Numbered from the stretch's first letter, positions 9,515 through 19,748 are shown. The stretch: 64,000 bases of DNA from Methanobrevibacter sp. (GCA_017407115.1 JAFQXD010000047.1:1-64000), one strand, 5' to 3'. The notes: generated from the sequence alone by a model not told the origin. A program made the numbers and translations.

Positions 9515-11227
9515 ATGGAATATATTCTTAAAAACGGTATTGTCTACGACCCTGCTAATGAAGTAAATGGGGACAAGATGGACGTCATGTTTAAAGATGG
9601 TAAAATCGTCGAGAGTGTATCCTCTGATGCTAAAGTCTTAGATGTTACCGATAAAATAGTCATGCCAGCAGGTATTGACCCTCACGCTCACGTTGCAGGT
9701 CCAAAATTAGTAGTTGGAAGATTATACAGACCTGAAGATTCCAGAAGAGGTGTTACTCAAAAAACTAAAGTATTAAGATCTGAATCTGGATTCTCAATTC
9801 CAAGTTGTCCTGCAACTGGATACAGATACTCAAGATTAGGTTACGGTACTGTTGTAGAAGCAGCTATGCCTCCTCTTGAAGCAAAACACACTCACGAAGA
9901 AATTGCAACTATTCCACAATTAGATATTCCAGCATTACCATTATTCGGTAACAACTGGTTCGTAATGGAATATGCAAAAGATAACAATATTGAAGATATT
10001 GCAGCATTCATTGCAGCATGGTTAAAAATCTCAAAAGGTTACGGTGTAAAAATTGTAAACCCATGTGGAAGTGAAGCATGGGGATGGGGTATGAACGTAC
10101 ACGGTTTCAATGATAAAGCACCATACTTCGACGTAACTTCCAAAGAAGTTGTAATTGCTTTAGCAAAAGCTAACGAAATGTTAAACTTACCTCACTCTAT
10201 ACACATTCACCCAAATGACTTAGGACACCCAGGTAACGTACCAACTACCTTAGAAACCATGGACGCTATGGACGGAATTAAAAAAGGTAAAGGTGCAGCT
10301 GAAATCAGGGACCAAGTTATGCACATGACTCACTTGCAATTCCACTCTTACTTAGGTAACAGCTGGAAAGATGTAACTTCAGGTGCTGAAGAAGTCGCTA
10401 AACATTTCAACAAAAAAGACAACATTACCTGTGATATCGGTCAAGTAACTTTCGACGAAACCACTACCATGACTGCAGACGCTCCTATGGAATACGACTT
10501 ATTCAGATTATCCGGTCTCAAATGGACCAACAAGGATATTGAATGTGAAACTGCAGCAGGTATCATTCCATGTATCTACTCCAAGAAAAGTCCTGTTAGT
10601 ACCTTACAATGGGCTATCGGTCTTGAATTGTTCTTGTTAATTGAAGATCCATGGAGAGTATGTTTAACCACTGACCACCCTAATGCAGGTCCATTTACCA
10701 GATATCCTAGAATTATCTCCTGGTTGATGAGTAATGAGAAAAGACTTGACATGTGTGAAAATGAAGTTCACAAATGGGTAAACAAAAGAACTCTTCTCCC
10801 TACTCTTGAAAGAGAATACGATTTCTACGATATTGCAACTATTACAAGAGCTGCTCCTGCTAAAATCTACGGATTTACCGACAAAGGTGCTCTTACTCCT
10901 GGATACAGAGCAGACATTGCAGTATACGACATAAATCCTAATGATATTGACCCATCCAAACAAGCTGATGAAATCGAAAAAGGTTTCAACGTAGCTGAAT
11001 ACACCATTAAAGATGGTCAAATATTAGTAAAAGATAAAGAAATCGTTAAAGTTAAAGAAAGTCAAAACGTTTGGGTTAACGTAAAAGGATGGGAACAACA
11101 AGAACAAAAAGTAATCGACAACATTATGCCGTTCTTCACCCAATACTACTCAGTAAAATGGGAAAACTATCCAGTACACGACCACTATGTATCTAACCCA
11201 ATCAGAATAGATGTTGATGGTAAATAG
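9515..11227 (+). CDS. fwdA: Formylmethanofuran dehydrogenase amidohydrolase subunit A
   Basis: 570-residue amidohydrolase-fold subunit that joins formate and methanofuran. The binuclear metal site is marked by [12 protein letters not shown], and later His residues in HIHPND and [22 protein letters not shown] supplies the catalytic Asp. The length matches the 569 residues of Methanothermobacter FwdA. I chose ATG 9515 because AGGTGA (9505-9510) precedes it; the longer frame from 9479 would sit inside fwdB without a ribosome site. Gene order here is H-F-G-D-B-A-C, with B before A. Confidence 0.95.
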   Translation: MEYILKNGIVYDPANEVNGDKMDVMFKDGKIVESVSSDAKVLDVTDKIVMPAGIDPHAHVAGPKLVVGRLYRPEDSRRGVTQKTKVLRSESGFSIPSCPATGYRYSRLGYGTVVEAAMPPLEAKHTHEEIATIPQLDIPALPLFGNNWFVMEYAKDNNIEDIAAFIAAWLKISKGYGVKIVNPCGSEAWGWGMNVHGFNDKAPYFDVTSKEVVIALAKANEMLNLPHSIHIHPNDLGHPGNVPTTLETMDAMDGIKKGKGAAEIRDQVMHMTHLQFHSYLGNSWKDVTSGAEEVAKHFNKKDNITCDIGQVTFDETTTMTADAPMEYDLFRLSGLKWTNKDIECETAAGIIPCIYSKKSPVSTLQWAIGLELFLLIEDPWRVCLTTDHPNAGPFTRYPRIISWLMSNEKRLDMCENEVHKWVNKRTLLPTLEREYDFYDIATITRAAPAKIYGFTDKGALTPGYRADIAVYDINPNDIDPSKQADEIEKGFNVAEYTIKDGQILVKDKEIVKVKESQNVWVNVKGWEQQEQKVIDNIMPFFTQYYSVKWENYPVHDHYVSNPIRIDVDGK

Positions 11228-11238
11228 GGGTGTTTAGT

Positions 11239-12105
11239 TTGAAAACAATTACATTTGATCAAATCAAAACTTCATCAATCGCTTTAGAATTCGATGAATT
11301 AATTCCTGATGAAATTTATTCCTGGACCGAAGCAGACTTTGCAAAATACCAAGTTCCTATTGGAAACTCCAGATTCCCAATCACTGACTTCTTCGATATC
11401 ACTGTAGAAGGGGAAGCTAACAGTCCTGCTGAAGTTGAAATGATTCTCAACGGAGACTTAAACAGGGTAAAATACATCGGTTGTAAAATGAGTGCTGGAA
11501 ACATCGTATGTAACAGTAGTGTAGATTTACACGTAGGTGCAGAAATGTCCGGTGGATCTATCCTCGTTAAAGGTGATGCAGCTGCTCACGCTGGAAGAGA
11601 AATGTCTGGTGGATACCTTGAAATTGAAGGTAATACCAAAGAATTCACTGGTGCTTCTTACATTGGTGAATGGAGAGGTATGACCGGAGGACAAATTGTT
11701 GTTGGCGGTAACGCTGGAAAACAATGTGGTGAATGTTTAACCGGTGGAAGAATCCACGTTAAAGGTAACTGTGATATCTTAGCTGGTATTCACATGACCA
11801 AAGGTCTCATTGAAATTGACGGTGACGTAAACCGTTGGCCTGGTGGTCAAATGAAAAACGGTAACATTGTCATCCACGGATTCCTCGGAAGATTACTCGA
11901 AGGATTTGTTCTCAATGGTATCGTAGTAGATCCTGAAGTAGAAGGAACTACTTTCAAAGGTAAATTTATCCACTATACTGGAGATATTGGTCTCAACGGT
12001 AAAGGTAACCTTTACTTAGACGCTGAAGCTAACAAAGAAAAATTAGCTACTTACGGCGAATTAGACGACGAATATACTTCAATCAGAGAATACAGGAATT
12101 TATAA
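11239..12105 (+). CDS. fwdC: Formylmethanofuran dehydrogenase subunit C
   Basis: About 288 residues, rich in the glycine repeats (G-x-M-x-G-G-x-[IL]-x-[IV]-x-G) of the glutamate-synthase C-terminal-like right-handed beta helix; at least six turns can be counted between residues ~80 and ~220. FwdC is structural, holding FwdA and FwdB together. The frame could begin at GTG 11230, but the ribosome site AGGGGTG overlaps that codon and fits TTG 11239, giving MKTITFDQ. Last gene of the fwd operon; its stop codon is inside a terminator hairpin. Confidence 0.92.
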   Translation: MKTITFDQIKTSSIALEFDELIPDEIYSWTEADFAKYQVPIGNSRFPITDFFDITVEGEANSPAEVEMILNGDLNRVKYIGCKMSAGNIVCNSSVDLHVGAEMSGGSILVKGDAAAHAGREMSGGYLEIEGNTKEFTGASYIGEWRGMTGGQIVVGGNAGKQCGECLTGGRIHVKGNCDILAGIHMTKGLIEIDGDVNRWPGGQMKNGNIVIHGFLGRLLEGFVLNGIVVDPEVEGTTFKGKFIHYTGDIGLNGKGNLYLDAEANKEKLATYGELDDEYTSIREYRNL

Positions 12106-12129
12106 TTCCTTCTCTTTTTCTTTTTTTTT
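12094..12129 (+). terminator. Hairpin and T-tract ending the fwd operon
   Basis: Inverted repeat AGGAATT-TAT-AATTCCT (12094-12110) with a T/C-rich then pure T run. The fwdC TAA stop is in the loop and right arm. Confidence 0.7.
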
Positions 12130-12147
12130 AAAATTGTAGGCGATATT

Positions 12148-12438
12148 ATGGTGAAAGAAGTTGAAATGACCTTTGAAGAAACAGTGGAATATGTAAGAAA
12201 CAAGGTTTATGTTGGAGATGTTTTTGAAATTTCTTACAATCGTATTTTTGCTCCTGGAGAAGTGTTAGGAATCACTGAAGAAGATGACGTGACTGGTGAA
12301 GGTCTTCGGGTCGGTTTGCAATTGACCGGTGAAATTTTAAATCAGGCTGTCGAAGTTGATTTGCACGAAATAGGCGATGATTTATTGGAAATTCGTCATA
12401 TTCACGATGATGATGAAATAATCATCGAAGTTTTATAA
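12148..12438 (+). CDS. Small acidic protein, DUF2097-like (first copy)
   Basis: 96 residues, strongly acidic, no signal peptide or membrane segment. It resembles the Methanobacteriales-specific DUF2097 family as I remember it; function unknown. It is a paralog of the gene that follows (12563): both share E-V-E-[ML]-T near the start, a V-x-D-x-[FI]-E-I-S-Y-[ND]-R-I-F-A core, G-E-V-L, and a C-terminal acidic I-H/P-x-D-x-E-x-E tail. The ATG follows AGGCGAT; GTG 12151 is a possible alternative. It sits directly behind the fwd terminator. Confidence 0.75.
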   Translation: MVKEVEMTFEETVEYVRNKVYVGDVFEISYNRIFAPGEVLGITEEDDVTGEGLRVGLQLTGEILNQAVEVDLHEIGDDLLEIRHIHDDDEIIIEVL

Positions 12439-12562
12439 TTCTCTTTTTTATTTATTCATTTTTTATTTTGGTTCTGCATCGAAAAATTATTTTGTTCGGC
12501 AATATACAAACAAACTTTTATATAATGAGTGTCATATTATATCTTATAGTGAGTTGATTGGC

Positions 12563-12853
12563 ATGAAAGAAGTAGAATTAACCACACAGGATGCTGTAAA
12601 TTACTTGAAAGAAAATGTTAAAATGCATGATAGGATTGAGATTTCCTATGATAGGATTTTTGCAGAAGGTGAAGTTTTAAACGTTGATTTTTCCGAGTAT
12701 TTTGGAAAACCGGGATTTAAAATCTTAGTGTCTCTTGATGAGAGTGATTTGGGAGCAGTTATTGAAATTGACGTATATGAAGTAGAAGAAGATATAATAG
12801 AATTTATCCATTATCCTAAAGATGGTGAAGAAGTGGAAGTTACAGTAGTGTAA
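12563..12853 (+). CDS. Small acidic protein, DUF2097-like (second copy)
   Basis: 96 residues from ATG 12563 (the longer frame starts at TTG 12554). Paralog of the preceding gene with the same EISYDRIFAEGEVL core, so a tandem duplication. It has its own promoter: TTTTATATAATG lies at about 12515-12527, giving a short leader. It ends exactly where the convergent nrpR ends (12853/12854), with no base between the two stop codons. Function unknown. Confidence 0.75.
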   Translation: MKEVELTTQDAVNYLKENVKMHDRIEISYDRIFAEGEVLNVDFSEYFGKPGFKILVSLDESDLGAVIEIDVYEVEEDIIEFIHYPKDGEEVEVTVV

Positions 12854-14536
12854 CTATAATCTGTCCATTTCTTCAAATGGAATTAATTTTTCGATAGCTT
12901 TGACTTCGATATCTATTCCCTTTTCTTTTATTGCACCGATGGTGTTAAGTCCTCCACCGGCCACCACACCGAAGTTATAGTTATCTGCCTTTGCATTGTA
13001 TGTCACTTCTCTTGGTTTTCCTATTTTATATATTGAAAATCCTGTATTTTTTAGGATATCGAGAAGATGGACAGCATAATCACGGGCAATGTATGGAATT
13101 TCCTTAAAACTGGCCAATATCTTTTTTGTTCCGATATTTGCTGATATGGAAGTCATGTTTTTTGATATGAATATCTTATGAGGGTCTATTGTTGTACCAC
13201 TGTATGATATCAGGTCAATGAATAATGGGGGTTCTGTAAGTTCAAGCAATCCTCCATAAATCGGATTGCACATTATTCCGTTGTTTATTAAAAGCCCGTC
13301 AATACTTAAACTGCATATTGTAGCTATTCCTACCTTGTTTTCATCTGTAGGATGATCTAAAATCTTGTAGTATGGATTGATGTATTTCGGATTTGAATTA
13401 AATGTGTTCTCCATGATGGTCATTGCATCATCCAGTTTGGCCTTGTCGATATAGGAAACATTTGCTATTATGTCTCCTTTTCTTTTTTCCACATCAAAAT
13501 TGACCTGCTGGATTAGATTCCATGATTTTGAAAGTAAAAATGGTATTTTTGGGGTGACTATATTTCCCCTAGGCTTCAATGTAGGGTTAATTGTTGTCAC
13601 GATTGGGGATAGTGTATTGAAATCTCTGATTTCTTCAGCTATCTTGATGTCGATTTCCTCTCCCAATTCCTTGATTGCACAAAATGGAGTAATTCCTCCG
13701 ACAAGAGCTATTCCAACCATTCCATCGGGTACAGGTATTCCTAGAATGTCTTCTCCCTCTTGGGAAATGTCGATTAAACCGCCAATTCCGATGTCGTTTA
13801 ATTTTTTGAACAGTTCTATTGTTTTTGTCCTGCCTATTCCCGGTATGAGTCTGAAGTTTGCAGGAATTGTTCCGCTACCCTTGGTAATGACGTCCAGAAC
13901 TGAGGTTCTGTTGCTGTCTGAGAATGCATCAAGGGGTGTAATGGATGTCTTTTTGTAGGATATCAGTTCCGTAAAGGTTGTAGGTTGGAAATGTTCAATT
14001 TCAAGCAGCCCTCCATATATCGGTTGGGAAGGTATTCCCTCATTTAGAAGTATCCCGTCGATTGTTGTTCCGCATAATGTGGTCACTTCAATTTCATCCT
14101 TGTTTCTGACTCTGTTTAAATTAACGTAAGGACTTACAGAAAGACCACTTTCAAAAATTTCTTTCAGTATTTCAACCGATTCTTCATTATAAACAGTTGA
14201 TGTATTGACTACTACTTTCCCGCTTTGTGTCATATAGTTGAAGTCAGTCAAATAAATCATTTCTTCAAATTTTGAATGAATGAAATCAACCTGGTCGTAA
14301 ATCAGTCCTTTTTCTAATTTTTCACGACCCAGCTCAGTAATCTGTCTTCCGGAATATCCCATCCTTTCGGTATATCCTTTTTTGTCCAATATCTGCATAT
14401 GGTATCTGACTGCACGTTCGCCCAGATTGTAGCCCTTGTTTTTCAGTTCATCTGCTATCAGTTTGGAGCCTGTAGGCTTATCCTGTGCATTCAATATTCT
14501 TAAAATTTCCATCATACGGTGTTCGGATTCTGACAT
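12854..14536 (-). CDS. nrpR: Global nitrogen repressor NrpR
   Basis: 560-residue repressor of nitrogen-assimilation genes in euryarchaea; 2-oxoglutarate lowers its DNA binding. Residues 1-70 form a winged helix (SKLIADELKNKGYNLGERAV, then RYHMQILDKKGY). Two NrpR (DUF128) domains follow, about 85-310 and 325-555; both contain an S-[IL]-DG-[IL]-LIN-[EN]-G-I-type core, GGLLE-[IL] and a late VAGG/VGG loop. ATG 14536 is chosen over TTG 14542 because GAGG (14547-14544) is spaced for it. It lies 71 bases downstream of glnA, its expected target, and ends tail-to-tail with a DUF2097-like gene. Confidence 0.93.
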   Translation of the reverse strand: MSESEHRMMEILRILNAQDKPTGSKLIADELKNKGYNLGERAVRYHMQILDKKGYTERMGYSGRQITELGREKLEKGLIYDQVDFIHSKFEEMIYLTDFNYMTQSGKVVVNTSTVYNEESVEILKEIFESGLSVSPYVNLNRVRNKDEIEVTTLCGTTIDGILLNEGIPSQPIYGGLLEIEHFQPTTFTELISYKKTSITPLDAFSDSNRTSVLDVITKGSGTIPANFRLIPGIGRTKTIELFKKLNDIGIGGLIDISQEGEDILGIPVPDGMVGIALVGGITPFCAIKELGEEIDIKIAEEIRDFNTLSPIVTTINPTLKPRGNIVTPKIPFLLSKSWNLIQQVNFDVEKRKGDIIANVSYIDKAKLDDAMTIMENTFNSNPKYINPYYKILDHPTDENKVGIATICSLSIDGLLINNGIMCNPIYGGLLELTEPPLFIDLISYSGTTIDPHKIFISKNMTSISANIGTKKILASFKEIPYIARDYAVHLLDILKNTGFSIYKIGKPREVTYNAKADNYNFGVVAGGGLNTIGAIKEKGIDIEVKAIEKLIPFEEMDRL

Positions 14537-14607
14537 AAACAAGCCTCAATTCCAAATTTAACTATAATCCTATCATTAAATTTAAAATAAAAAATTAATA
14601 TTTAGAT

Positions 14608-15963
14608 TTAGATATCTAAATATTTTCTTTGTTCGTATCCAAATACTTGAACACGGTATTCGTCCCATTCTTGATATTTGAGCTCCAAGAATTTGGTACT
14701 GATGTGGTCGCCTAAAGCATTCAATATTAATGGGTCTTCTTCAAGGGAATGGTATGCTTCCCATAAGCTTGTAGGCAAAACTTTGATTCCCAATGCTTCC
14801 CTTTCCTCTTCACTCATGCTGTAGATGTCTGCTTCAATAGGTTCTCCAGGATCGATTTTGTTTTGGATACCGTCAATACCTGCTTCAAGCATTACTGCAA
14901 ATGCAAGGTATGGGTTACATGCAGGGTCAGGTGACCTGTATTCGATACGTGTAGCTTTTCCACGAGCTGCAGGAACTCTGATTAAAGCTGACCTGTTTTT
15001 AAGACCATATGCTCTGTATACTGGAGCTTCATAACCTGGAACTAAACGTTTGTATGAGTTCACAATTGGATTGGTGATTGCAGTTATTGCGGGAGCATGT
15101 TTTAAAAGCCCTCCCATAAAGTGGAGCGCATCTTTTGAAAGACCGGTTTCTGAATCAGGATCTGAGAACAGGTTTCTGTCTCCTTTGAATACGGACTGGT
15201 GACAGTGCATACCACTACCGTTGACTCCAAAGAACGGTTTTGGCATGAATGTTACTCTGTAATCCAACTGATCGAAAGTTGCCATATTATCTACAATAGC
15301 TTTAATAGCTTGTTTGAATGTTATTACTGCGTCTGCAGTCTTAAGAGCATCTTTAAATTTGAATGCGATTTCGTTTTGACCTGGAGCTACTTCGTGGTGG
15401 GAAGCTTCAACTTCAAAGTCAAGTTCTTCAAGGTTTAAGGTCAGTTCTCTTCTGAAATCAGGACCTTTGTCCAACGGTTCCACATCAAAGTATCCTGCTT
15501 CATCGTATGGCAGGGGATATCCGTTTTCGTCTATGTCCACGATAAAGAATTCAGGTTCAGGACCGATATTGTACTGCAATCCCATTTTTGCGATTTTTGC
15601 AAGGGATTTTTTAAGAACGCTTCTTGGGTCTCCAACGAAAGGTTCATGCTCAGGAGTCCATACGTCACAGATGAATCTGCATACTGCTGATTCTTCAGGT
15701 CTCCAGGATAATCTTGAGTAGGTGTTTATATCAGGTTTTAAAACAAGGTCACTTTCGTTGATTCCGACAAATCCTGCAATTGATGATCCGTCAAAGAGCA
15801 TTCCTTCACAAAATAACTCTTCCATATCTTCTTTATTGAATGGAATGACAATGTTTTTTACAGTTCCGTTAATGTCAACAAATTGCAAACGAATAAACTT
15901 GATATTGTCCTCTACCATCTGTTCAATTACTTTTTCCATTTTTTCTTCATTAATATCGCTCAT
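14608..15963 (-). CDS. glnA: Glutamine synthetase type I
   Basis: 451-residue enzyme making glutamine from glutamate, ammonia and ATP. Landmarks: [17 protein letters not shown], the ATP/Glu-binding [24 protein letters not shown], and R-I-E-Y-R-S-PDP. The bacterial adenylylation-loop Tyr motif is not obvious; the equivalent region reads [10 protein letters not shown], as in archaeal enzymes. I use ATG 15963; TTG 15972 lies only one base from the GGAG ribosome site and is unlikely. Two tandem NrpR operators overlap its promoter, and nrpR follows. Confidence 0.96.
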   Translation of the reverse strand: MSDINEEKMEKVIEQMVEDNIKFIRLQFVDINGTVKNIVIPFNKEDMEELFCEGMLFDGSSIAGFVGINESDLVLKPDINTYSRLSWRPEESAVCRFICDVWTPEHEPFVGDPRSVLKKSLAKIAKMGLQYNIGPEPEFFIVDIDENGYPLPYDEAGYFDVEPLDKGPDFRRELTLNLEELDFEVEASHHEVAPGQNEIAFKFKDALKTADAVITFKQAIKAIVDNMATFDQLDYRVTFMPKPFFGVNGSGMHCHQSVFKGDRNLFSDPDSETGLSKDALHFMGGLLKHAPAITAITNPIVNSYKRLVPGYEAPVYRAYGLKNRSALIRVPAARGKATRIEYRSPDPACNPYLAFAVMLEAGIDGIQNKIDPGEPIEADIYSMSEEEREALGIKVLPTSLWEAYHSLEEDPLILNALGDHISTKFLELKYQEWDEYRVQVFGYEQRKYLDI

Positions 15964-16011
15964 ATAATTCAAGCTCCAATTTTATGATAATATTGAGTTT
16001 AAAAAATAGTC

Positions 16012-16062
16012 GGAATATATATTCCTACCTTGGAAATATATCTCCTTATCATTGTATATAAA
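16012..16062 (-). promoter_or_regulatory. glnA promoter with tandem NrpR operators
   Basis: On the minus strand a BRE/TATA box TTTATATAC (16062-16054) is followed by GGAG-ATATAT-TTCC (16045-16032, one mismatch) and then GGAA-TATATA-TTCC (16025-16012, perfect match to the NrpR operator GGAA-N6-TTCC known from Methanococcus). The centres are 20 bp apart, two helical turns. The first site lies between TATA and the expected start point. Confidence 0.82.
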
Positions 16063-16221
16063 GGTTTTGAAAAAAATAGTAATTATTAGGTTTTATATGG
16101 ATTTTCATAGGTTAATGTCTATTATTTATTTATTTTAATGGATATGCTCCTATCAATTTTAATAATTTCTACTATTTTGTTTAAACAAGAATAAAAATAA
16201 AGGAAAAAGTTGACTTATTGT

Positions 16222-16962
16222 TTAGATTTCCTCGATTGAAAATGATGCAAGGTCCAGCAAATCAAAAGTCAATATTTTTGGGGCAACTGTCACTTTGCCG
16301 ATTCCGGTTATGATTTTATAGGCTTCCATAGCCTGCATACAGCTTACCATATTGGGTACAGGTCCAATAACTGGCGGTGCACCTGAAGTAACGTTTTTAA
16401 GTTCGTTTAAAACATCATCAGTGAGGTCCTTACCGCAGGAGGGAAGGGCGAACATTTCCTCATAGCTTTTGGTATTCGCCAGAAATACTGAAATCTGGCC
16501 CAATGTTCCATGGACTGCTCCATGTACAAATGGGATTTTTGCCTCATTTGCAAATCTTGACACTATTACTCTTGTCAGGACATTGTCAAGAGCATCAATA
16601 ACCAGATTTGAATCTCCGATAATTTTTTTAACGTTATTTTCATCCACATGTTCGCTGAATCGGGTTATTTTAACGTAAGGGTTTATGGATTTGACCTTTT
16701 TGGCTGCAACTTCACTTTTGTCCTTTCCGATGGTATCCACACTTGACAATGCTTGGCGGTTGAGGTTTGTATAGTCAAAGATGTCCTCGTCAACCAGTCT
16801 GATTTCACCGACGCCCATCCTTGCAAGCATTTCAATGGTCTGGCCTCCGATTCCTCCGCAGCCGATTACTGTGACTGTTGCATTTTTGAATTTTTCCTGC
16901 TCTTCTTTTGTCACCAAAGGCATTTGGCGGGTTATGATTTCCCAGTATCTATCATCTGGCAT
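16222..16962 (-). CDS. ThiF/MoeB/HesA-family adenylyltransferase (E1-like)
   Basis: 246 residues with the Rossmann ATP-binding motif GCGGIGG (about residue 34), VDEDIFDYTNLNRQ, and the D-A-L-D-N strand that in this family aligns with the nucleotide site. Members activate the C-terminus of a ubiquitin-like sulfur carrier. The paired CxxC zinc motif of MoeB is not evident; isolated Cys residues occur in PSCGKD and VSCMQ. No partner carrier protein is encoded nearby. It starts 8 bases after the aldo/keto reductase stop with AGGTGA, so the two are co-transcribed. The substrate pathway (molybdopterin, thiamine or tRNA thiolation) cannot be decided. Confidence 0.8.
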   Translation of the reverse strand: MPDDRYWEIITRQMPLVTKEEQEKFKNATVTVIGCGGIGGQTIEMLARMGVGEIRLVDEDIFDYTNLNRQALSSVDTIGKDKSEVAAKKVKSINPYVKITRFSEHVDENNVKKIIGDSNLVIDALDNVLTRVIVSRFANEAKIPFVHGAVHGTLGQISVFLANTKSYEEMFALPSCGKDLTDDVLNELKNVTSGAPPVIGPVPNMVSCMQAMEAYKIITGIGKVTVAPKILTFDLLDLASFSIEEI

Positions 16963-16970
16963 GTTTTCAC

Positions 16971-18137
16971 CTAGAAATGGTCAAATTCGCTTCCGAAGTA
17001 TTCGTATACTTTCTGAAGCTCTTCAGGAATATTCAACATTTGAGTACAGAACGGCAGACATTCCTTGCAGTCTATACAGCTGTCTGCCCTTGAGTCATCA
17101 TCAATCAGTGTGAAGTACTGCATTGCACTGGCTTTAGGATCATTCAGCATGTTTGCAATGTTGAACTCTGTCAGACAATTTATGATGTCCACTCCATGAG
17201 GGCAAGGCATGCAATATCCGCATCTGGTACAGCGGTTTCCGACAAATCCTCTGTATTCCCTTGAGACTTCTCTGATTATTTCCGCATCATAATCGCTGAT
17301 TTCATCGATTTTTGAAGCTATTTCAACATTTTCCTTAACCTGTTCGAGGCTTGTCATTCCGCTAAGGACACAATCAACATCATCCCTGTTCCATAAGTAC
17401 TGCAAAGCCCATTCAACAGGTGTCCTTTTGACTTCGGCCATGTCCCAAATTTTTTGCACTGATTCTGGAATGTTGTTGACAAGTCTGCCTCCCCTTAGAG
17501 GTTCCATAATCATGCTTCCAATATTTACGTCCTTGAGATAGTCAAGACCCATGATACCTGACTGATAGTATTCATCAAAGTAGTTCATTTGAGTTAGGAC
17601 CACTTCCCATTTAGGATATTCGTCGATGATTTCGATAAGATAATCCACTTCAAGGTGTGATGAGAATCCGACATGCTTGACTGCACCTGAGCTTAGGCAG
17701 TCATCCAGAAAGTCCAGAACATCAAAGTTTTTAACCTTTTCCCAGTCTGGAACGGTAAGTGAATGAAGCAGATAAATGTCTATATAATCGGTCTGGAGCT
17801 TTTCGAGCTGTTCGTCAAGATACATCTGAAAGTCGCCTTTGCTTTCAATTGCCCATGAAGGTGATTTTGTTGATAAAAATACTTCATCCCTATAGCTGTT
17901 TTCAGCCAAAAATTCGCCGACAAAACGTTCACTGTTTCCGCTGCCTTCCAAGGTTTTGCTGTGGTATGGATATGCAGTATCGATAAGGTTTATTCCGTTT
18001 TCAATTCCATATTCGAGCATTTTTGATGCTTCGGTGGTGTTAATTTCATCATTTGCATCAATTGTTGGAAGTCTCATTGTTCCAAAACCGAGTCTTGAAA
18101 CCTTCAGTCCGGTTTTTCCAAGTTCATTATATAACAT
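16971..18137 (-). CDS. Aldo/keto reductase with C-terminal 4Fe-4S motifs
   Basis: 388 residues. The N-terminal ~270 are an aldo/keto reductase TIM barrel (GFGTMRLP, LIDTAYPYH, the catalytic Lys in STKSPSW, and YLLHSL). The C-terminal ~110 hold ferredoxin-like cysteines, CTRCGYCMPCP and CIDCKECLPFC, seen in the predicted iron-sulfur oxidoreductases of this family. Substrate unknown. It has a GAGG ribosome site and forms an operon with the downstream ThiF-like gene. The tRNA-Met lies just upstream on the same strand. Confidence 0.87.
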   Translation of the reverse strand: MLYNELGKTGLKVSRLGFGTMRLPTIDANDEINTTEASKMLEYGIENGINLIDTAYPYHSKTLEGSGNSERFVGEFLAENSYRDEVFLSTKSPSWAIESKGDFQMYLDEQLEKLQTDYIDIYLLHSLTVPDWEKVKNFDVLDFLDDCLSSGAVKHVGFSSHLEVDYLIEIIDEYPKWEVVLTQMNYFDEYYQSGIMGLDYLKDVNIGSMIMEPLRGGRLVNNIPESVQKIWDMAEVKRTPVEWALQYLWNRDDVDCVLSGMTSLEQVKENVEIASKIDEISDYDAEIIREVSREYRGFVGNRCTRCGYCMPCPHGVDIINCLTEFNIANMLNDPKASAMQYFTLIDDDSRADSCIDCKECLPFCTQMLNIPEELQKVYEYFGSEFDHF

Positions 18138-18251
18138 TTCAAATCCTCAATAACTTAACATGAATATATTATTGATGAAACTATAAAATTGTTATGTCTG
18201 AAAAAAATTTTTTAAAAATAGTAGTTAGATGGAAATTCCTGGGATATAGGA

Positions 18252-18361
18252 TGCCGGGGGCGGGATTCGAACCCGCGATCTCACGGTATCCCAGGAATAA
18301 GTCAGAGCACTGCTTTATTACCCTATGAGCCGTGCGCTCTAACCAGCTGAGCCACCCCGGC
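18252..18361 (-). tRNA. tRNA-Met (CAU, elongator type) with 36-nt intron
   Basis: Read on the minus strand: acceptor GCCGGGG pairs with CCCCGGC, discriminator A73; D-stem GCTC/GAGC; T-arm GCGGG-TTCGAAT-CCCGC; anticodon stem CACGG/CCGTG. The loop is C-U-C-A-U-A, then a 36-base intron (18323-18288), then A38. Exon lengths are 38 and 36, total 74. The intron sits at the canonical 37/38 position and its ends can pair (TAATAA with TTATT), as needed for a bulge-helix-bulge. G1-C72 argues for elongator rather than initiator. No CCA is encoded. Confidence 0.93.
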
Positions 18362-18497
18362 ATCTAACAAATATATTTATTTTTATCATTACATTTAAAG
18401 TTTTTGTTTTTTTAACTTTTTTGGCTGTTTTTTCAAAATATTTAATAACTTTTAATTTCATAATTATATTATTGACAATTATAATGCTGATGATATT

Positions 18498-19748
18498 ATG
18501 AGTAAAGTTAAAGATATGTCACTTGCACCGGAAGGTGTTCGTAAAATTGAATGGGTTCAAAAACACATGCCTGTTTTGGAACACATTAAACAAGAGTATT
18601 TGGAAACCCAACCTTTCAAAGGAATCACAATCGGGTCCTGTTTGCACTTGGAGCCTAAAACCATCAATTTAGGTTTAACCTTGATGGCTGGTGGGGCTGA
18701 AGTAGCAATGACCGGATGCAATCCGCTTTCAACCCATGACGATGCGGTTGCAGGTGCGGCAGACTTAGGTCTGAACGTTTACGGTTGGAGAGAACAAGAC
18801 GATGAGGAATATTACCAGACAATCAACATGGTTTTGGACCACAAGCCGGACATCATCATCGATGACGGCGCAGACATGATTATGGTTTTACACAACGAAA
18901 GAAAAGAGTTGTTAAGCCACATCAAAGGAGCATGTGAAGAAACCACAACTGGTGTTCACAGATTGCAGGCAATGCATGCTGACGGTGCATTGAAATTCCC
19001 AGTAATCGCTGTAAACGATGCATACACCAAATACTTATTCGACAACAGATACGGTACCGGACAATCCAGTTTCGATGCAATCATGGGAACAACCAATATG
19101 GTAATTGCAGGTAAAACCGTAGTCGTATGCGGATACGGATGGTGCGGTCGTGGACTTGCACTCAGAGCAGCAGGTCTCGGTGCTGATGTAATTGTAACAG
19201 AAGTTGATCCAATTCGTGCATTGGAAGCAAGAATGGACGGATACCGCGTAATGACAATCAGAGAAGCAGTAAAACAGGCCGACTTGATTATCACTGTAAC
19301 AGGTAATGCTGATATTATCTGCGGTGATGACTTCAAATACATGAAAGACGGCTGTATGCTTGCAAACTCCGGACACTTCAACGTTGAAATCAACCGCCCA
19401 GACCTTGAAGCAATTTCAACCGAAGTTAAAGAAGTACGTGAAAGTATTGAAGAGTTCACCACCAAAGACGGCAGAAAAATATACCTTTTAGCTGACGGAA
19501 GATTAGTGAACTTATCCGCTGCACGTGGACAAGGACACCCTGCAGAAATCATGGACATGAGTTTTGCCGTACAGGCATTATCTGCAAAACACATTCTCGA
19601 AAACGATTTGCCTGTAGGAGTAACCAAAGCACCTGATGAAATCGACTATAATGTCGCTTCAATGAAATTGGATGCAATGGGTATTGAAATCGATTCATTA
19701 ACCGACAGCCAAAAAGCCTACTTGGCAAACTGGCAAGAAGGAACATAG
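18498..19748 (+). CDS. ahcY: Adenosylhomocysteinase family (S-adenosyl/S-inosyl-homocysteine hydrolase)
   Basis: 416-residue NAD-dependent hydrolase that removes the product of SAM methylations. Landmarks: GSCLHLEPKT, TGCNPLSTHDD, the NAD site VVCGYGWCGRG at about residues 210-220, EVDPIRALEA, NSGHFNVEI and the C-terminal ARGQGHPAEIMD. In methanogens (shown for Methanocaldococcus) the enzyme prefers S-inosylhomocysteine, so the exact substrate here is open. The start follows a weak site; TATA-like sequence lies at about 18460-18470. The stop codon is inside a hairpin terminator. Confidence 0.94.
   Translation: MSKVKDMSLAPEGVRKIEWVQKHMPVLEHIKQEYLETQPFKGITIGSCLHLEPKTINLGLTLMAGGAEVAMTGCNPLSTHDDAVAGAADLGLNVYGWREQDDEEYYQTINMVLDHKPDIIIDDGADMIMVLHNERKELLSHIKGACEETTTGVHRLQAMHADGALKFPVIAVNDAYTKYLFDNRYGTGQSSFDAIMGTTNMVIAGKTVVVCGYGWCGRGLALRAAGLGADVIVTEVDPIRALEARMDGYRVMTIREAVKQADLIITVTGNADIICGDDFKYMKDGCMLANSGHFNVEINRPDLEAISTEVKEVRESIEEFTTKDGRKIYLLADGRLVNLSAARGQGHPAEIMDMSFAVQALSAKHILENDLPVGVTKAPDEIDYNVASMKLDAMGIEIDSLTDSQKAYLANWQEGT

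Noticed and set aside
18181-18363. 60-residue minus-strand ORF
   Set aside because: It covers the tRNA-Met gene and its intron; the tRNA fold explains the sequence.
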